From positions 2,232,001-2,296,000 of the forward strand of contig JAHQRK010000009.1 of assembly GCA_019828595.1 (NCBI GenBank): a stretch of DNA of 64,000 bases, read 5' to 3'. Position numbers and translations under genes: made by a program. Source of the stretch: Aphanomyces cochlioides. Its lineage: Eukaryota > Oomycota > Saprolegniomycetes > Saprolegniales > Verrucalvaceae. The number at the start of each line of letters is the position of its first letter. The stretch's first letter is position 1. Of the stretch, positions 1-11,857 are shown piece after piece. The notes under the pieces are model-generated. The model was not told where the DNA came from, made no database searches, and was given only the letters and a program-made list of their open reading frames with translations.

Positions 1-1170
1 TCCTGAATCGTTGGGATTGCTCAATCGGGGAGTCCTGTTGTAGTTTCTTTCGACAAACCACTTTGTCTTGCGCACCGATGTTTTGAAATCGTCGTCTTGG
101 ATGGCGTACATGGCATTGAGAATCTTCACGACGAAATCGGCATACTCAAACTGCTTGTCGTCTCGAAGACAGTCGAATACACGGACTGTTCTCGTTGATG
201 CTACACAGAGAATCAATGACCAGTGGGATCCGTTGATGCTACATGGCACAACAATTTTTTCGGCTGTAGAGCACGTTCTCCTGTTTCCTTTAGAGAGTCC
301 ACATCACGCAACTGTTTGTTGAATGTCCACAATTCTTGTAGCCAAGTGGGCTCCACCAGAAAGCAATCATTGACATCACCAGTTGGGTTCGTTGCATTGT
401 GTACCATCGTTAGCCAAGCACCAACGACTATTTCGTTGACATGTTCATTTGGGCGTAGGCATACCAAATCACGACGGCAAATTTCTAGACCGCCAACTAC
501 ACCCAAAACTTGATCGTCTTTGCCACGCAGGATAGAGAAGATGCTGGGCTCAACAATATCTTTAGTTGAGCCCGTGCGCGTTTCCCGCGCCACAATTGCT
601 GGCAAAGCCAAGTCTTGTGCTTCAGTCGTCGCCACAACAACCTCATGCGAGGTGTCATTGTAGCCTTCGCGTTCAGATTCGTAAAAAAATGTCAGAAAAG
701 CTGAGATCGGTTTTGCCTTGTTTTCACTTGCTGGTTGGACTGGAGTTTTTTGTGGCAGTCGATGTTGTAAATCTTCTAATATCTTGAAAGTTTGTCGTCT
801 GATATGATGGCATTTCAACTTGCAGTTTTTGCAAGTCAGACACTTTCTTCATCAGCTCACTCAATTGATTTGCTACGTCATCGAGATGTTCGCGACAGTA
901 AGGCACACTATGACTGTGCATTGCAATTTCTTCTTTCACAGTGACCAATGCTTCATCGGTATGAAGCTGCTCGAGTTTTAGAAGGGCACCGCACGGCTTT
1001 CTCTTGCACGCAAAGCACACATTTGACTTCTTTCCACGTACGTAAGAGTCCCTCTTGTAGAACTCCACGCAAAGACTTCTCTCAAACTCCTCGCGGCAGA
1101 CTTCAACATCTTCCCATGACTTAAAGGAGGAGCCAAACACTTCGACAAAGGGCACGTTGCATTCTTTCAT
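1..1170 (-). pseudogene. Broken FAR1-like / Ulp1 (C48) peptidase gene, runs off the left edge
   Basis: Reading right to left, the first frame (1170-724) has a start resembling the FAR1/MULE N-terminal pattern (FGSSFKSWEDVEV), cysteine pairs CFACKRKPC and an H/C pair near the end. A second frame (818 to about 250) continues with WLTMVHNA and EPTWLQELW, like the N-terminal part of a Ulp1 protease fold. A third frame (about 270 to 1) carries VVPCSINGSHWSLIL and VRVFDC, which match the His (HW) and Asp positions of C48 cysteine proteases. Two frameshifts separate the frames, so this is a pseudogene or has sequencing errors. At the edge, NDSG stands where the family has a DCG-like catalytic Cys, so that residue may be Ser. 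In other organisms such domains ride on MULE-type transposons; that origin is inferred. No transposase core is visible here. Confidence 0.55.
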
Positions 1171-1451
1171 GATATCGAGAACTGCTTCATGCCTAATTGG
1201 ATGTCAGCAGCCACCAAAATCGCTTTCCACTTTCATTGGCTAATGATTTACTGTATTATTCAATGTTATATCGTGACAATACACGACACTATATGACAAC
1301 TAATTTACTTGTGTTGACAGTCTCGTTTGATCGTACGACTTTTCTATGTCAGCCCCAGATGTGTTATTTGATTGGGGGGGTGATTGCAATTGTCAATTGT
1401 GCAGTATAATCACTCGACACCTTTGTTATGAAGCTGTCGTTCAATCTTACG

Positions 1452-4273
1452 TCATCTTAGACCATACAATGGCGCATCGTACAATAGTACGACATGACAT
1501 ATATGGGTCAAGTGTGTGTCGTAAGCACATACGACGCGTGGAAAGTGGTCTATGCTAGGCCAAAAACGTGTCATACCACCAAACGACAATGGAGAGGGGG
1601 TCAAATAACTTTGATCATGTTTATTACGCTGTTGTGTCTTTCGCTTTTTATTCATGGAAGCTTTGCGCTTGTATTCTTGTTGTAAAAATTGTCTGCCTTG
1701 TTCAACATTTGGTCCAAGAGGAAGGCGCTTTAACTCTTCAGCAGGCAATTTGAAGAAGACTTGCACAAAAGACGTAACAGTTATGTGCGCGTCAACAACC
1801 CATCCGTCCGCAAGAATACTGCACATTGCTTCATTTGCTATCGTTTGAAGGCACGTCAGATAGTCTCGATTGAGCTCAGCGTTTGTAGGTCGTGTAGGCG
1901 CTATTTCCTTGAGAAAGAGGTCAAAATACTCCATAGCTCACTTCATGTTTGAAAACACTTCCACATTTTTCTCTGAAGCGCTTTGATATTGGCCAGGGTA
2001 GTTGTGAATATGCCAGTCTTGAAACAGTTGAATGACACGCAGCCCTTGCAGGTTCCTTGGTAGGTTAGTCACGTTCGGAATATTAGTCACAGCCGAAGTT
2101 TGATGTTTTCCTCGTTCATCGATGCTTGCCCCAGAAGTGAGAGTGGCAAGAAGTTTATCTACTTTGGATTCGAGACGTCTGTAAAACGCACTCGAGTTGC
2201 GAACCGATTCTTTCAAAGCGCGGACATCAGACGCGAGTATAGTGTAAGCATCGTTGAGAAAATGCAAGCTGCCAAAGTAATGCTCAAGCAGAATTGTTTG
2301 CGCAACTTGCCTAGGATATTTCGAGTATCTACTGCAACTGTACGTGTGGCTTCTTTTATGCGTAGATAATTCCAGCTCAAGTAGCTGTAATTGGTATTGA
2401 TAAATTCCTCGTTCACAATATCGCAGATTTGCTCGAGATCATCTTTTGTCAAGCCACTTTTAGCTGCGTAGTAGTGCAGTGTTGAAACAAAAGGATGAAC
2501 TTTGTCCAACCATCGTCCTTGAGGCTCCAAGGACACCTCATGGATGAAGTCTTGGTAATATCTAAGTGGGTGTAAGAACGACTTAATTGTAAATTTGTAC
2601 CTTAGAATTGATGCAGTCAAGTGTTCTCTCACTCGTTCATCTAGAATGAACGGCGGATTTGGTGTGTCTTTGTCGTACTTGCAAAAGAGATAGCGAGAGA
2701 ATTCACTGATTTCTTTGCCTAATAATATAGTTACAGACCACTGAATGAGAAGCGCGACGTACTCTTGTCTATGACAATTTACAAGTATGGAGATACACCC
2801 CCAGCGATTTCTCCTCGGCAATTTGTTATAGTCCAGCCACTCAAAACTCTCCTGACTTTCTTGTCATTTGAAGTTGTACCCGTAAGGTAGTCAAAAATTG
2901 TATGCAAATTTCGAGTAACCCAGCCTAAAATTGCCAATAAGCTTTTTCCAATAATGAAATGCACCTGCTCTAAAACACGTTCATGTCGGATTTATCGCAG
3001 GTGAATCATTTGACAACTCAACACCAAGTTTCTTCCAGCTATGGCCTGAATAAACATACTGCACTATGTCTTACCGCCCAGGTTGGTGTTCAATCGTTCA
3101 AATGCAGATCGATCACCAAATTCGTCGTCTAAAGCAGCATAATCAGATACAATCAAACTGTACTTACGGAGTAATCGTTCTATTCCTATATGTCGATTTT
3201 CACCGTCTCAAAGAGATCAGGAAAAAGTTGAGACGACGAAAACGTCCTCATAATGAGAACATAAGCATATGCAAAATACCAATCTCTCAAAAAGCTTTCT
3301 GCGTGAGCAAATACAGACAATTCCTACGACAACGTACAGTATGTCACATAATACACGGTACCTGGTTTTCTGACGCCACAACTGATCTTCAACATGTTCC
3401 ACTCTTGAGTTTCTTGAATAGTGGTGAGGCGGATATCCTCGTGTTTAATCATGGCGACTTCAGATCCCCGGCCAACACATTGAACAAGAGATTGGAGAAA
3501 CAAAATTGCATTGGCAGCATTTTCATCACCAGCGCAGAAGCACACCTTACTCAAAGCAATTAGATCATCTGCAGATGCAGCGGCGTGTGGCGTCATCATA
3601 GGTAGTCCAGCTGATATGTTGCGAATCGTAAAGACAGACTTCATTGACGATATACCTGGCTCAAAATCGTGTCTGCAGCATTGTACGATATCAACGGCGC
3701 ACCAGCTTTCATTCCTTGAGTTGCAAAGCGAGCCAAATAAGTAGCGAACTGCTATAAGACTTTCAGTCATGTCAATCAAAGAAATATCTTTCCAATTCTC
3801 AGCACGAACTGAGCCACAGTACTTTTGAACAAAGTATGACAAGTGCTTATAAGCTGCGTTCCGACGTTTTTGAGTTCCGTCACGGGTAGCCACCTCAATA
3901 ATAGATCCCAACTGAACACCCAATTCGTCGTCCACGGTGCTCGTCAATTTTTCAGGTGCATTTCGGTCCTTGGTGAGCTGCATTGATTCATTTTCTGCAG
4001 CATGTGCCGTTATACCACAGCCATCGCATTGATTCTCTTGAACATTGCCACAAGAATCACAAACCTGCACAACCTGGATAAGTGAGCATGAGTTGCATGT
4101 TTCATTGCAAAGCCTTTGGGGCTCGCATGATCCACAAGTAGAGCAGCTTGCACTAGACATGGTTCTTCGTATCGGAGAAACGGAATTTCAAGAGTCACAT
4201 GCGAGTTGGTTCTATGAATAGACCCAACATCCAACTGAAACACATGAGCACATGCGAGCTTGGAATTATCCAA
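1452..4273 (-). pseudogene. Degenerate Crypton-like tyrosine recombinase
   Basis: A chain of minus-strand frames reads as one decayed gene. 4160-3324 begins with a cysteine-rich stretch (CSTCGSCEPQRLC, CDSCGNVQENQCDGCG). A recombinase-like region with VQCVGRGSEVAMIKHEDI follows, where the Arg in GRGSEV fits the first catalytic Arg. 2964-2779 carries NLHTIFDYLTGTTSNDKKV and VLSGW, closely like the Tyr-containing block of the recombinase at 53846-55567 (NTLLEYI, SDQKVARILGGW). 2821-1938 is helical, and 1934-1452 ends in a basic tail. A C-terminal block resembling a DNA-binding domain (NLQGLRVIQLFQDW) lies near 2050. Stops and frame changes break it at about 3320, 2960, 2780, 2240 and 1936; short introns could explain some of them. 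The His-x-x-Arg box was not found. The Crypton call is by motif and by similarity to the other two copies in this window. Confidence 0.5.
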
Positions 4274-6079
4274 TTCAATTGAGAAGTAAGGCTTTTGAAA
4301 TGTGGAACGTGCCGACTTATTGACGAGTTTGTTCCATAGCAGTCGTCAGCGTTTACGTTATAGACTTAGTCGTAAGAATGGACGACAAAGATGCAGTCGT
4401 TAGAATGCACAACATCTCAAATTATCTCGATCAGATTATGTTAAGTGTTACGAAAGAGCTGTTCTGTCTGCTGGACCCTTTGGACGTCTGATGTCCAGCG
4501 ATTTGTACTGATGCTCTGGAAAAGTTGGAAATTATTGTGGCATACAGAAATTCAAATATACGCTCTAATTATTTTATGGGTGATGCTGCTCGTTGGATGA
4601 TATCATTCATAAATTGTATACCATTTCATGGCATGTTTTGCTTTCCGGATCCTGGGGTATTCTTTTCAAACGAGCAATATGGCACAGACCTGATTGCTTG
4701 GACCATGAATCTTTGAATACGTTAAGTACTGTAGGAACAGACACAAGGTCCGTAGCTGTCGACATGAGTTTAGAAGGACCAGCAGAGAGCGGAGAAATGC
4801 TTGGTATAACCGCGCCGCATTAAGAGAGAGACCGTCAGAGACACTGAGAGATAGAAGTGCTCTAGCGGAGTTAACATATAAATTACCTTCTCCCATTGGC
4901 TCGTTTCGCGCTTGCCAGATCTGACGTTGGATTTCTTGGGAAATAAAATGTCTGGTCTTTTTCTATCGATCTAGAAGGTGGCAATAGCATCATACGAATA
5001 GAAAGGCAGAGTACTCGCACAAAATGCCTCAAGGAAATTCCATGTAGAGCAGAATTCCGTCGCCGCCGTAGCCGTTGTTTGACACATTCGGTTCCATGGG
5101 TTGTGTTACTTACACTCAGTAACATCCGGTGGTCGCTTTGCAATCACTCCAACATATATTCCATTAGGTTCGCTTGGTTGTGATTGGCTGCTGGATAGCG
5201 TTGTCCAGCAGAGGGGACTGATCGTACCATCTCCACCGGTCGACGGTAAACATAAAAAAATCTGCCAAACTTTATAATCCATTTTTACAGTTGCCCCACC
5301 GGTTGACGGTAAAAACAAATACTTTTCCGTCGACGGTAAATTCGCCCTTTCAGACGGTATTTTGGGACGATATTCAGTCGACGGAATCTCCCGCCGGTAT
5401 AAAACACAGCACATCATCGGTCTATAATTAGATAAATCCATCAATAAGTATCAACGTCTGCACTTGTGCAGTACATTCTATTTGCAGCCCTCTTACAGCA
5501 AGACGATGTCTATAACCGATGACAAAGGAAAGGGCAAGAAGGGCAAGAATTTTAACGAGCTCACTCGTTCGATATTGTACCGCAGGCATGCTCACGCTCC
5601 AGGTTAGGGAGTCTTCCTGGACGAGAACCACCATGTACTACATACATCCGTGGAGTGGGAACGTCTTCGAGGACAAATTCTATGGCTTCCTGGTCGTCAG
5701 AGTCCCAATCGTCTTTCCAAGCATCCATCTTGACGAGTCGCCAACCTCAAATGCGAGCACTCTGAGCCGAAATTCACTATTGGCTGAATTTAATCCAATC
5801 AAAATGTGGCGACAGGTGTATAATGTCGATCGGTGGGGAAAGAAATTTTAGTGACTGCGAAATTTCGCAATGTGGGATATATAGATAAAATTTGACTTGC
5901 CGTTTGTATATGCGAGAATATATCTCAGGGAGATACGGGAATTCACGACTTTTAATAAAATTATCAATAATTTTAAAAAATATTCCCAAAATTTAAATTC
6001 AAGATTCTTTTAGAGGATTCTTTTAGGATTATATAATCTAAAAAGAAACTTGCAAAACGACCTAAAAAACCCACACTTC
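4274..6079. other. Intergenic stretch without a recognisable gene
   Basis: No frame here shows a known domain or a convincing splice structure. The only structure seen is the GTCGACGGTAAA-like repeat cluster at 5231-5400, listed separately, and an AT-rich run from about 5860 to 6070. Confidence 0.5.
5231..5400. repeat. Short dispersed repeats around GTCGACGGTAAA
   Basis: The words CGGTCGACGGTAAA, CGGTTGACGGTAAA, CCGTCGACGGTAAA, CAGACGGTA and CAGTCGACGGAA occur within about 170 bp at uneven spacing. On the minus strand they put LPSTGG/LPSTE-like words into a 112-codon frame, probably by chance. They could be a regulatory cluster or the end of a decayed transposon; nothing decides between these. 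Confidence 0.5.
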
Positions 6080-6082
6080 TTA

Positions 6083-6900
6083 GGCCCTGGTCGGGGAATA
6101 AACAAAGGTGAACTTCAACCAAGTCCCACTTTTCATTATGCGGATACTTAACCGGATAAGCAAAGTCGACAGAGATCCGTGGTCGGTAAACCAACTCTGT
6201 CGAAGAATGAGACCTCTGCTCATCCTGGCAGCAGCATCGGCTGTTGCTGGTGTGGCAATTACAATCGCTGTGTGCTCAATCACCTGTCGGACGAACAAAT
6301 TCAATGTTATGACTGCGAAGGCCATCAACTTTGAGAAAATGCTAGGCGACTCTAGGTATGATCAATGGTTTATCCAAAATCTCCGTTGTAATCAATCCTC
6401 GTTCATTGCTCTCTGCGAAATACTGCGTGCTCAAATGTCAAGCATCAGTCTTGACAAGTATACAAAACGACACAGCTTTGAAAAGAAGGCTGCAGTATTC
6501 TTGTACTTCCTAGGCACTCAGGGTGGTTATCGTGAAGTTTCTGGTGTGTTTGGCATATCCAAATCATGGTGTATTGACATTATATCCATCTTTACAAGTG
6601 TTATGTCGCAAATGAGAACTACATGGATTTGTTTACCAACGTCGTCAGCATCCTGGATAAACATCGAGGAAGGATTTAGAAAAAAACAGTTAATTCCAGG
6701 CATAAATCTGCCGTAGGTCTCACTCCAATACCTTGGCTCGGTTGCCTTGACCAAGGTGCTCCACCTTGGCTCAAAATCTCTGAACAGAGGTGAAAGCCAA
6801 CAGAGATGGCTCGTCCTTTTCCGGAAACCGGATAAGATCAGCCAATCATGTGTCAGTCACCTCTGTTTGTTTCACCTATGTTTGTTCCCCGACCAGGGCC
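6083..6900 (+). mobile_element. Deleted PIF/Harbinger element with terminal inverted repeats
   Basis: The element is bounded by inverted repeats of about 30 bp starting GGCCCTGGTCGGGGAA at the left, with the complement at 6870-6900. A 3-bp direct repeat TTA flanks it at 6080-6082 and 6901-6903. A 3-bp TTA/TWA target duplication is typical of PIF/Harbinger transposons. The 818-bp element encodes only the N-terminal part of a transposase, so it is an internally deleted, non-autonomous copy. Confidence 0.8.
6108..6716 (+). pseudogene. Harbinger-type transposase, N-terminal fragment
   Basis: The 202-codon frame contains FIALCEILRAQMSS and KKAAVFLYFLGTQGGYREVSGVFGIS. The second is the conserved helical segment ahead of the catalytic core in Harbinger (DDE_Tnp_4) transposases, which pairs a helix-turn-helix with a YREVSxxFGISKS word. 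The DDE catalytic domain is absent: the frame stops about 180 bp before the right terminal repeat. It lies wholly inside the inverted repeats, so it is the residue of the element's own gene. The true start is uncertain; homology begins near residue 70. Confidence 0.7.
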
Positions 6901-6903
6901 TTA

Positions 6904-7328
6904 AACGATTCAAAGCTTGATATTTTAGGACAAGGTACTAAGGAACACTTCATGAGGATATCAGTCGAGAAACATCAACTTTTGTCATGTCTTGTTTGGT
7001 TTTTTCAACGTCAAAGTCGGAGTTTTTCAAAGTTTCTTTTAACTTTACATTAAAAAAACCCACATTCAAACCATTTCAACCCTGGATTTCATTGTTCTCA
7101 GCTGTAGACTGTACTTATAGCTATAAGTTTCAACGAAAAGTAATCGCAATGGGAAATGTTTTCGTTAGTTTTTTAAGCGACAAGTCAGACATTTTGGAAC
7201 TAAAAGAAACTTTTGTAAATGTTGTATACACCAACAATCATGTAATTTAAAAAAGTTTTGAGCAATATTTTTTAAAATAATGACGTATTTTTTTAACTTG
7301 TTGATTTCCCGCATCTCCCAGGATATAT
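6904..7328. other. AT-rich intergenic stretch
   Basis: No gene, repeat boundary or RNA structure was recognised. Base composition is clearly more AT-rich than the flanks. Confidence 0.5.
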
Positions 7329-8545
7329 ATGGATTCGCGAAACGACGGAGAAACGTTTATCCGGCACATCAGTCGTATTAAGTTTCCAAGTTTCTGCACG
7401 ATAAGCACACGCATGGACGAAGGAGATGAAGTGATGAGCGTGCGTCTTGCCCCAAGGACAAGATATCAATACAACACTGTAGTACGCCGGTTGCACGCTT
7501 GGCTGGAGATAGAGCACCCTCAACTGGTCGCCAACGGCAAGGTTGTGCTTCCACTTGACCCGCATGCATGCAAGCGCTTTCTGAGTCACGAGGCTCAGAA
7601 GAATACAAAAGGAAAAGATAATGAGGGACCGCAGTATAATTCGTCAGCGGCTATAAATGCGTGTCGCAGTGCTATCGTCTATTTGCTACTACTAATTTGG
7701 TATGAAGTCTAGCAGTACTGGTATTCACGAGGGGTGCCCAGAGAGACGATTCTACAACTCTCTTGTTTGGGCCAAACGCAAAAGAACGGTTCTCAGTGTG
7801 GCTTTCAAAGACATGCCATTCATTTAAGGATGAGATTATAAGTCTAGGTACATTCTAGAGTAGATTTTGTACTACCGATTCCATAGGACTCTCGGTCGAT
7901 GACATAGGAACGCATTCCTTTCGAAAGGGGGTCGCCAGCGAGTTGTCCAGCAACCCAGGTGGTCCAAATCCCGTGTCTGTCTATCTTCGGGCTGGTTGGA
8001 CACTTGGTCCTGTTCAAGGGCGGTACATCTTTACTGGATCTGGTGGCGATCAATTCGTCGGACGGGCAGCTGCAGGTAGGTAGACTCACACACAGATCAT
8101 ATATTATAGTCATAGGCCTCAACGTCAACACATCAAGTTTGCCATTTTGCCACCCCACTTCGAATCGAGTGTGCTTACAGGTGACCAGTGGGAAGTGATT
8201 CTGCCGGGGTATTCAACGTGGTATCCGAGCTGTTTTCGTATGTCAGTGCCTTATTTCTTGGCATCAATCGTGTACAACATGGACTGGTTGGAATCAGTTG
8301 TCGAGAAGAATCACCCATTCTTTTCATCCGCTCTTTGGTTAAAATTCTCTGATGTACCTGCAGGCTCTATTCCTCCACTCACCTCGACAAACTCAACTGC
8401 CCTTTACTCTCGTTGTTTCAAAAAGCTTTGCCATTCACTTTTCAAAAATCTTGCCACTGAACAATTCGAAAAGCGTCGTCTCGACGAGATGAGCTATGCT
8501 ACACTCTATACACACATTGCGAAGAGTAAGAATGAGATTAAGTGA
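7329..8545 (+). pseudogene. Fragments of a Crypton-like recombinase/Ndc10-related gene
   Basis: Two separated plus-strand pieces look like remains of one mobile-element gene. 7329-7712 has APRTRYQYNTVVRRLHAWLE and DPHACKRFLSHEAQKN, like the N-terminal SAM-like helical region of phage-type and Crypton recombinases. About 8216-8545 has VPYFLASIVYNMDWLESVVE followed by HPFFSSALW. The roughly 500 bp between them is out of frame and no catalytic Arg-His-x-x-Arg-Tyr set is visible. The family call is tentative, from overall pattern only. Confidence 0.35.
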
Positions 8546-8894
8546 GATCTAATGTACCTGTTTTGCTTGTTTGTTGCTTGTTTGCATTCATTCAAAGTCG
8601 CTCCAGCTGGCCTGACGACAAGCAATCATCCCCTCGATCATTCGAATGGCTTGCAGCTCCACTTGATTGATGGTCATGCGTATTGTCAATCGCATGCTTC
8701 CATAGCTTGGCGGCTTGGACGACTTTCACGGTCGATTTTACCAACTTGACTGGCATTCAGGCATCACTTGACCACTCCAACAGATATCCATGCATCCAAG
8801 TCACTCACTGTGATGGAAATGCCATAGAAACTAATATTATGCATTTGAAGAGGTTTCGTGTTCCTTTCGCAAACCCCCGAATATCTGTAAATAT

Positions 8895-9062
8895 ATGAAA
8901 TTAAATGCAAGAGGTATGAAATATAATGCAAGTCATGCGAAATATAAATCGATTTTCGTCGCGGGTCACGAAATTAAATGCAAGTCATACGAAATATATT
9001 GCACGTGATACGAAATATATTGCAAACGATACGAAATACTAGTATATCGCAAGTTAAACGAA
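8895..9062. repeat. Degenerate short tandem repeats around GATACGAAATATATTGCAA
   Basis: The words GAGGTATGAAATATAATGCAA, GTCATGCGAAATATAAAT, GTCATACGAAATATATTGCA, GTGATACGAAATATATTGCA and CGATACGAAATACT follow one another with a period near 21-23 bp, with one interruption near 8950. The array ends about 20 bp before the left end of the Tc1 element. It looks like an old minisatellite. Confidence 0.6.
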
Positions 9063-9085
9063 CTAAACCGGCAAATGGTGTGGTA

Positions 9086-10625
9086 CAGTCCTGATGGAAA
9101 CTTTAGACGCAGTGGATACTTTGAGGTATCTGTCAAAGTCGTCTCGTTGTTTGTGGAATTCACGACGCTATGCTTTTGTGCTGGTACTATGTCATTACTC
9201 AAGAGAGAAGAGGCATCACACAACAAGATATTTACATGAATATGAACAAATCTACACTTTTAACTATGATGCAAACTATAGACGCAGCTCAATCGACAGG
9301 ATTATTTGTCGATTGCACCGCCATTTCTCAACATAACTTGGACCATTCGTGTTGGCATACCTCCAATAAGCTTGGCAAAGTATCTTTGGTCAATGAATTC
9401 CCAACATAGACGAATTTTGGCTTTCAATTCCGTCAGAGTGTCAAATTGCTCGCCGTTTTAGTACACCAAACGTGACAGAAGCCCCCAGACATTTTCAATG
9501 GGGTTGATTTCGGGGCTTTTCCATGGCCATTCCATGCATTTGAGACCACTGTCTCGAATGTGGGCTCTTGTGACATTCGAGACGTGGATTGGGGCGTTCT
9601 CTTGTTGGATGGTTGGGTCCACAATTCCATAATTTTGACGCAAGTTTCCCAACAGAGGGAGCAAATACATGTCCAGGATTGTGCAGTAACTGAAAGAGTC
9701 TTGCTTCTTCTCTTGAAAAGCAAGCTCTGTCTTGCCATATTTATTGATCACCGCCCATACCATCACGCTGCCGCCGCCAATCACACGCATTGCATAAATT
9801 TCGTCGTCCTTCCTCAAGTTGAGCCAGTAAAATTGAAACCCGTCGGGTCCGTCCAAATTAAACTTTTTCTCATCACTGAAGACGAAATTCTCCCAAAGAG
9901 CTGATAAGCTCATCCAATGGGCACAGAATTTCGACCTCGCTTTCTTGTGTTCTGGCTTGAGAGCAGGACGTGGTTTTCGTTTGATGTACTTTGCCAATTT
10001 CGAGGAACGAAGCCATTGCCTTATAGTAGATGCCTTAACACTATAATCTAGCGCTTTTGCTATGCGCTTAGATGAATAGTGCTTGATAGTGGGCTGGCGA
10101 AAGATTCGACGGAGTGTCCATTTCGTCAGTTTCGTCTTCCTTCCGACTTTCTTAGAGGTCTTGGGTGAGATTCGTTGGCTTAAACATGTTCGTATGACCT
10201 TTTCGCTTCGGCCAAGGGTACGAGCAATATGTCTATTGCTCTTTCCCTCATCATGCAACGCATACACCGCGCCAATCTCTTGAGGGGTCAATCTTGTTCC
10301 TATTGGCATCTCAATTGTGTGAATTCGAAACTACTATTGGTTCATTAAGCGACTCATGCCAACGAACATTCTAGAAATACCATGTGGTTTACAACTCGCC
10401 GATTTAACCAGTTTCATCAAGGTTTAAAGTCTGCATAGTTTGAATCATGGTCAAAATGTCGTTTTTTATCTTCATGGAAATAACTTGTTATTTAACTCAT
10501 CGTCACTTTTGAGCAATCACGTCTTGCAGTCTCGAGAGCTTTATGTCATAATTATCTCAAACTATGAGATGCATTTCACAGAATGACCAAAACATTGACT
10601 GCGTCTATAGTTTACATCAAGACTG
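9086..10625 (-). mobile_element. Tc1-type DNA transposon with terminal inverted repeats
   Basis: The left end CAGTCCTGATGGAAACTTTA and the right end (on the minus strand CAGTCTTGATGTAAACTATA) are imperfect inverted repeats of about 28 bp. Both are flanked by TA (9084-9085 and 10626-10627), the usual Tc1/mariner target duplication. The 1.54-kb length is normal for Tc1. It holds a single transposase gene on the minus strand that is no longer intact. Confidence 0.85.
9302..10309 (-). pseudogene. Tc1-type transposase with nonsense codon and mutated catalytic Asp
   Basis: The open frame 10309-9458 encodes 283 residues. N-terminal paired helix-turn-helix regions (LTPQEIGAVYALHDEGKSNR, then VKASTIRQWLRSS) are followed by the DDE domain. 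The first Asp is D146 in VFSDEKKF. The second should be the Asp of QQDNAPIH, but here it is Glu (E237 in QQENAPIH). The third is E272 in SPEINPIENVW, a 34-residue spacing as in DD34E transposases. A TAA at 9458-9460 ends the frame, yet the same frame stays open to a natural-looking stop at 9302 and gives 335 codons, the usual Tc1 length. One nonsense mutation plus the Asp-to-Glu change argue it is inactive. Confidence 0.88.
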
Positions 10626-10881
10626 TATATCAGACTGAAGTACGCTACTTGATGCCAGGTCAGATAAGGCTTAGATTGTCGATTTAGTCAATGTTAGTCT
10701 AACGCTAAAGTCAGCGTTATGCACTTCGTGAAACCGGCGACAACTATGCAACGTCAACTTCCTTCCACGCACCCGAGAGAAGCCGGGTGAAAGGCACTAG
10801 TAAAGTATTGAATGGGCGAAAAATGGGTGACATTTAAAAAATATGAGAGGAAAGTCACAAATGAGTACCAGCCCAGAGACC

Positions 10882-11000
10882 TTGAGCGTCCTTGTCCAAA
10901 AACAACTTGAACAGTTGGGAATAGATGGTGTCGACAAACGTTTCACGCGATCGACTCGACGCTTGCCAAGTACGTGAGAGCGACTTCCACTGCAAGTCCC
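10882..11000 (-). pseudogene. Truncated SSP-like fragment at the palindrome edge (left copy)
   Basis: The minus strand repeats the SSP-like segment of the right arm (ETFVDTIYSQLFKLFLDKDAQ). It is cut where arm homology stops; the sequence beyond 10882 is unrelated. Only about 35 codons of family similarity remain and there is no signal-peptide start. Confidence 0.7.
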
Positions 11001-11857
11001 TGCAAGATTACACACCTTGGCTAACCCACCATCATCTCAATGTTGATTCAATCCATCAAAGGACTGTGAAGCACAGGACTCCCATTATGACAGCAACTAA
11101 ACGGTGAAGTTATAACCAACTCGATGCACTCTAGAGGAGCCCAACAGGCGTGTCCATCTTCTATACTCATATGCAGGGCAAATGGTATTGAAATTTAGTG
11201 GAAGCGATGTCAGTCCCATTACCACCGTAGAGGTTTCGTCCATAATTGAGTCCATCCTTCACTGTTGACTTGTCAGCAATAGTTCCGCAGCTCTTCTTTA
11301 CGATTCATCGAGTCACTCGATGGGCAATTTTTTCAACGCTCGTCATGTCGTCTCGATGGAATTGCTCTCCTTCTTGCCTGGAATTATGTAACTTTCCATA
11401 GCTGCATCATAAATCAATTACAGTGTCGATTCTCGGGATGTCAATTCGGTCAGTCTGCAGTTCCCCAAGGAAGAAGAACCTTCTTCACCTCGACGGCCAA
11501 CGTTCATCCGTCGCCAGGGATCTCAATTGAACGTCATATCAGTGTGCTATTCGAGTTGCTCGGTCAATATTTGTCAATCAGACGGGCAATCCTTGGATGA
11601 CTTCGTTTGGACTTGGGCAGATTGCACACTTGGATGGTGTTGACTTTCCAGGATTCTTCTCAAATGCGTTGCCCCCCCATCGGTGGCGCCTCGACGACTT
11701 GGTGGGCACATATCGTGCTCTCCTCTCGATAGCCTGACCAATTTGACATGCTCATTTCATAGAAAGTGAATGCATTCCATGCTACAGGATGCCACGTACG
11801 GCGATGGAATTCGTCAATGGAATCAAAATTTCTTGGATGTTAAGACAAGAGACTATA

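Noticed and set aside
5106..5444. LPSTGG/LPSTE words on the minus strand resembling sortase motifs
   Set aside because: They come from the repeated GTCGACGGTAAA DNA words. There is no signal peptide, and the DNA is eukaryotic.
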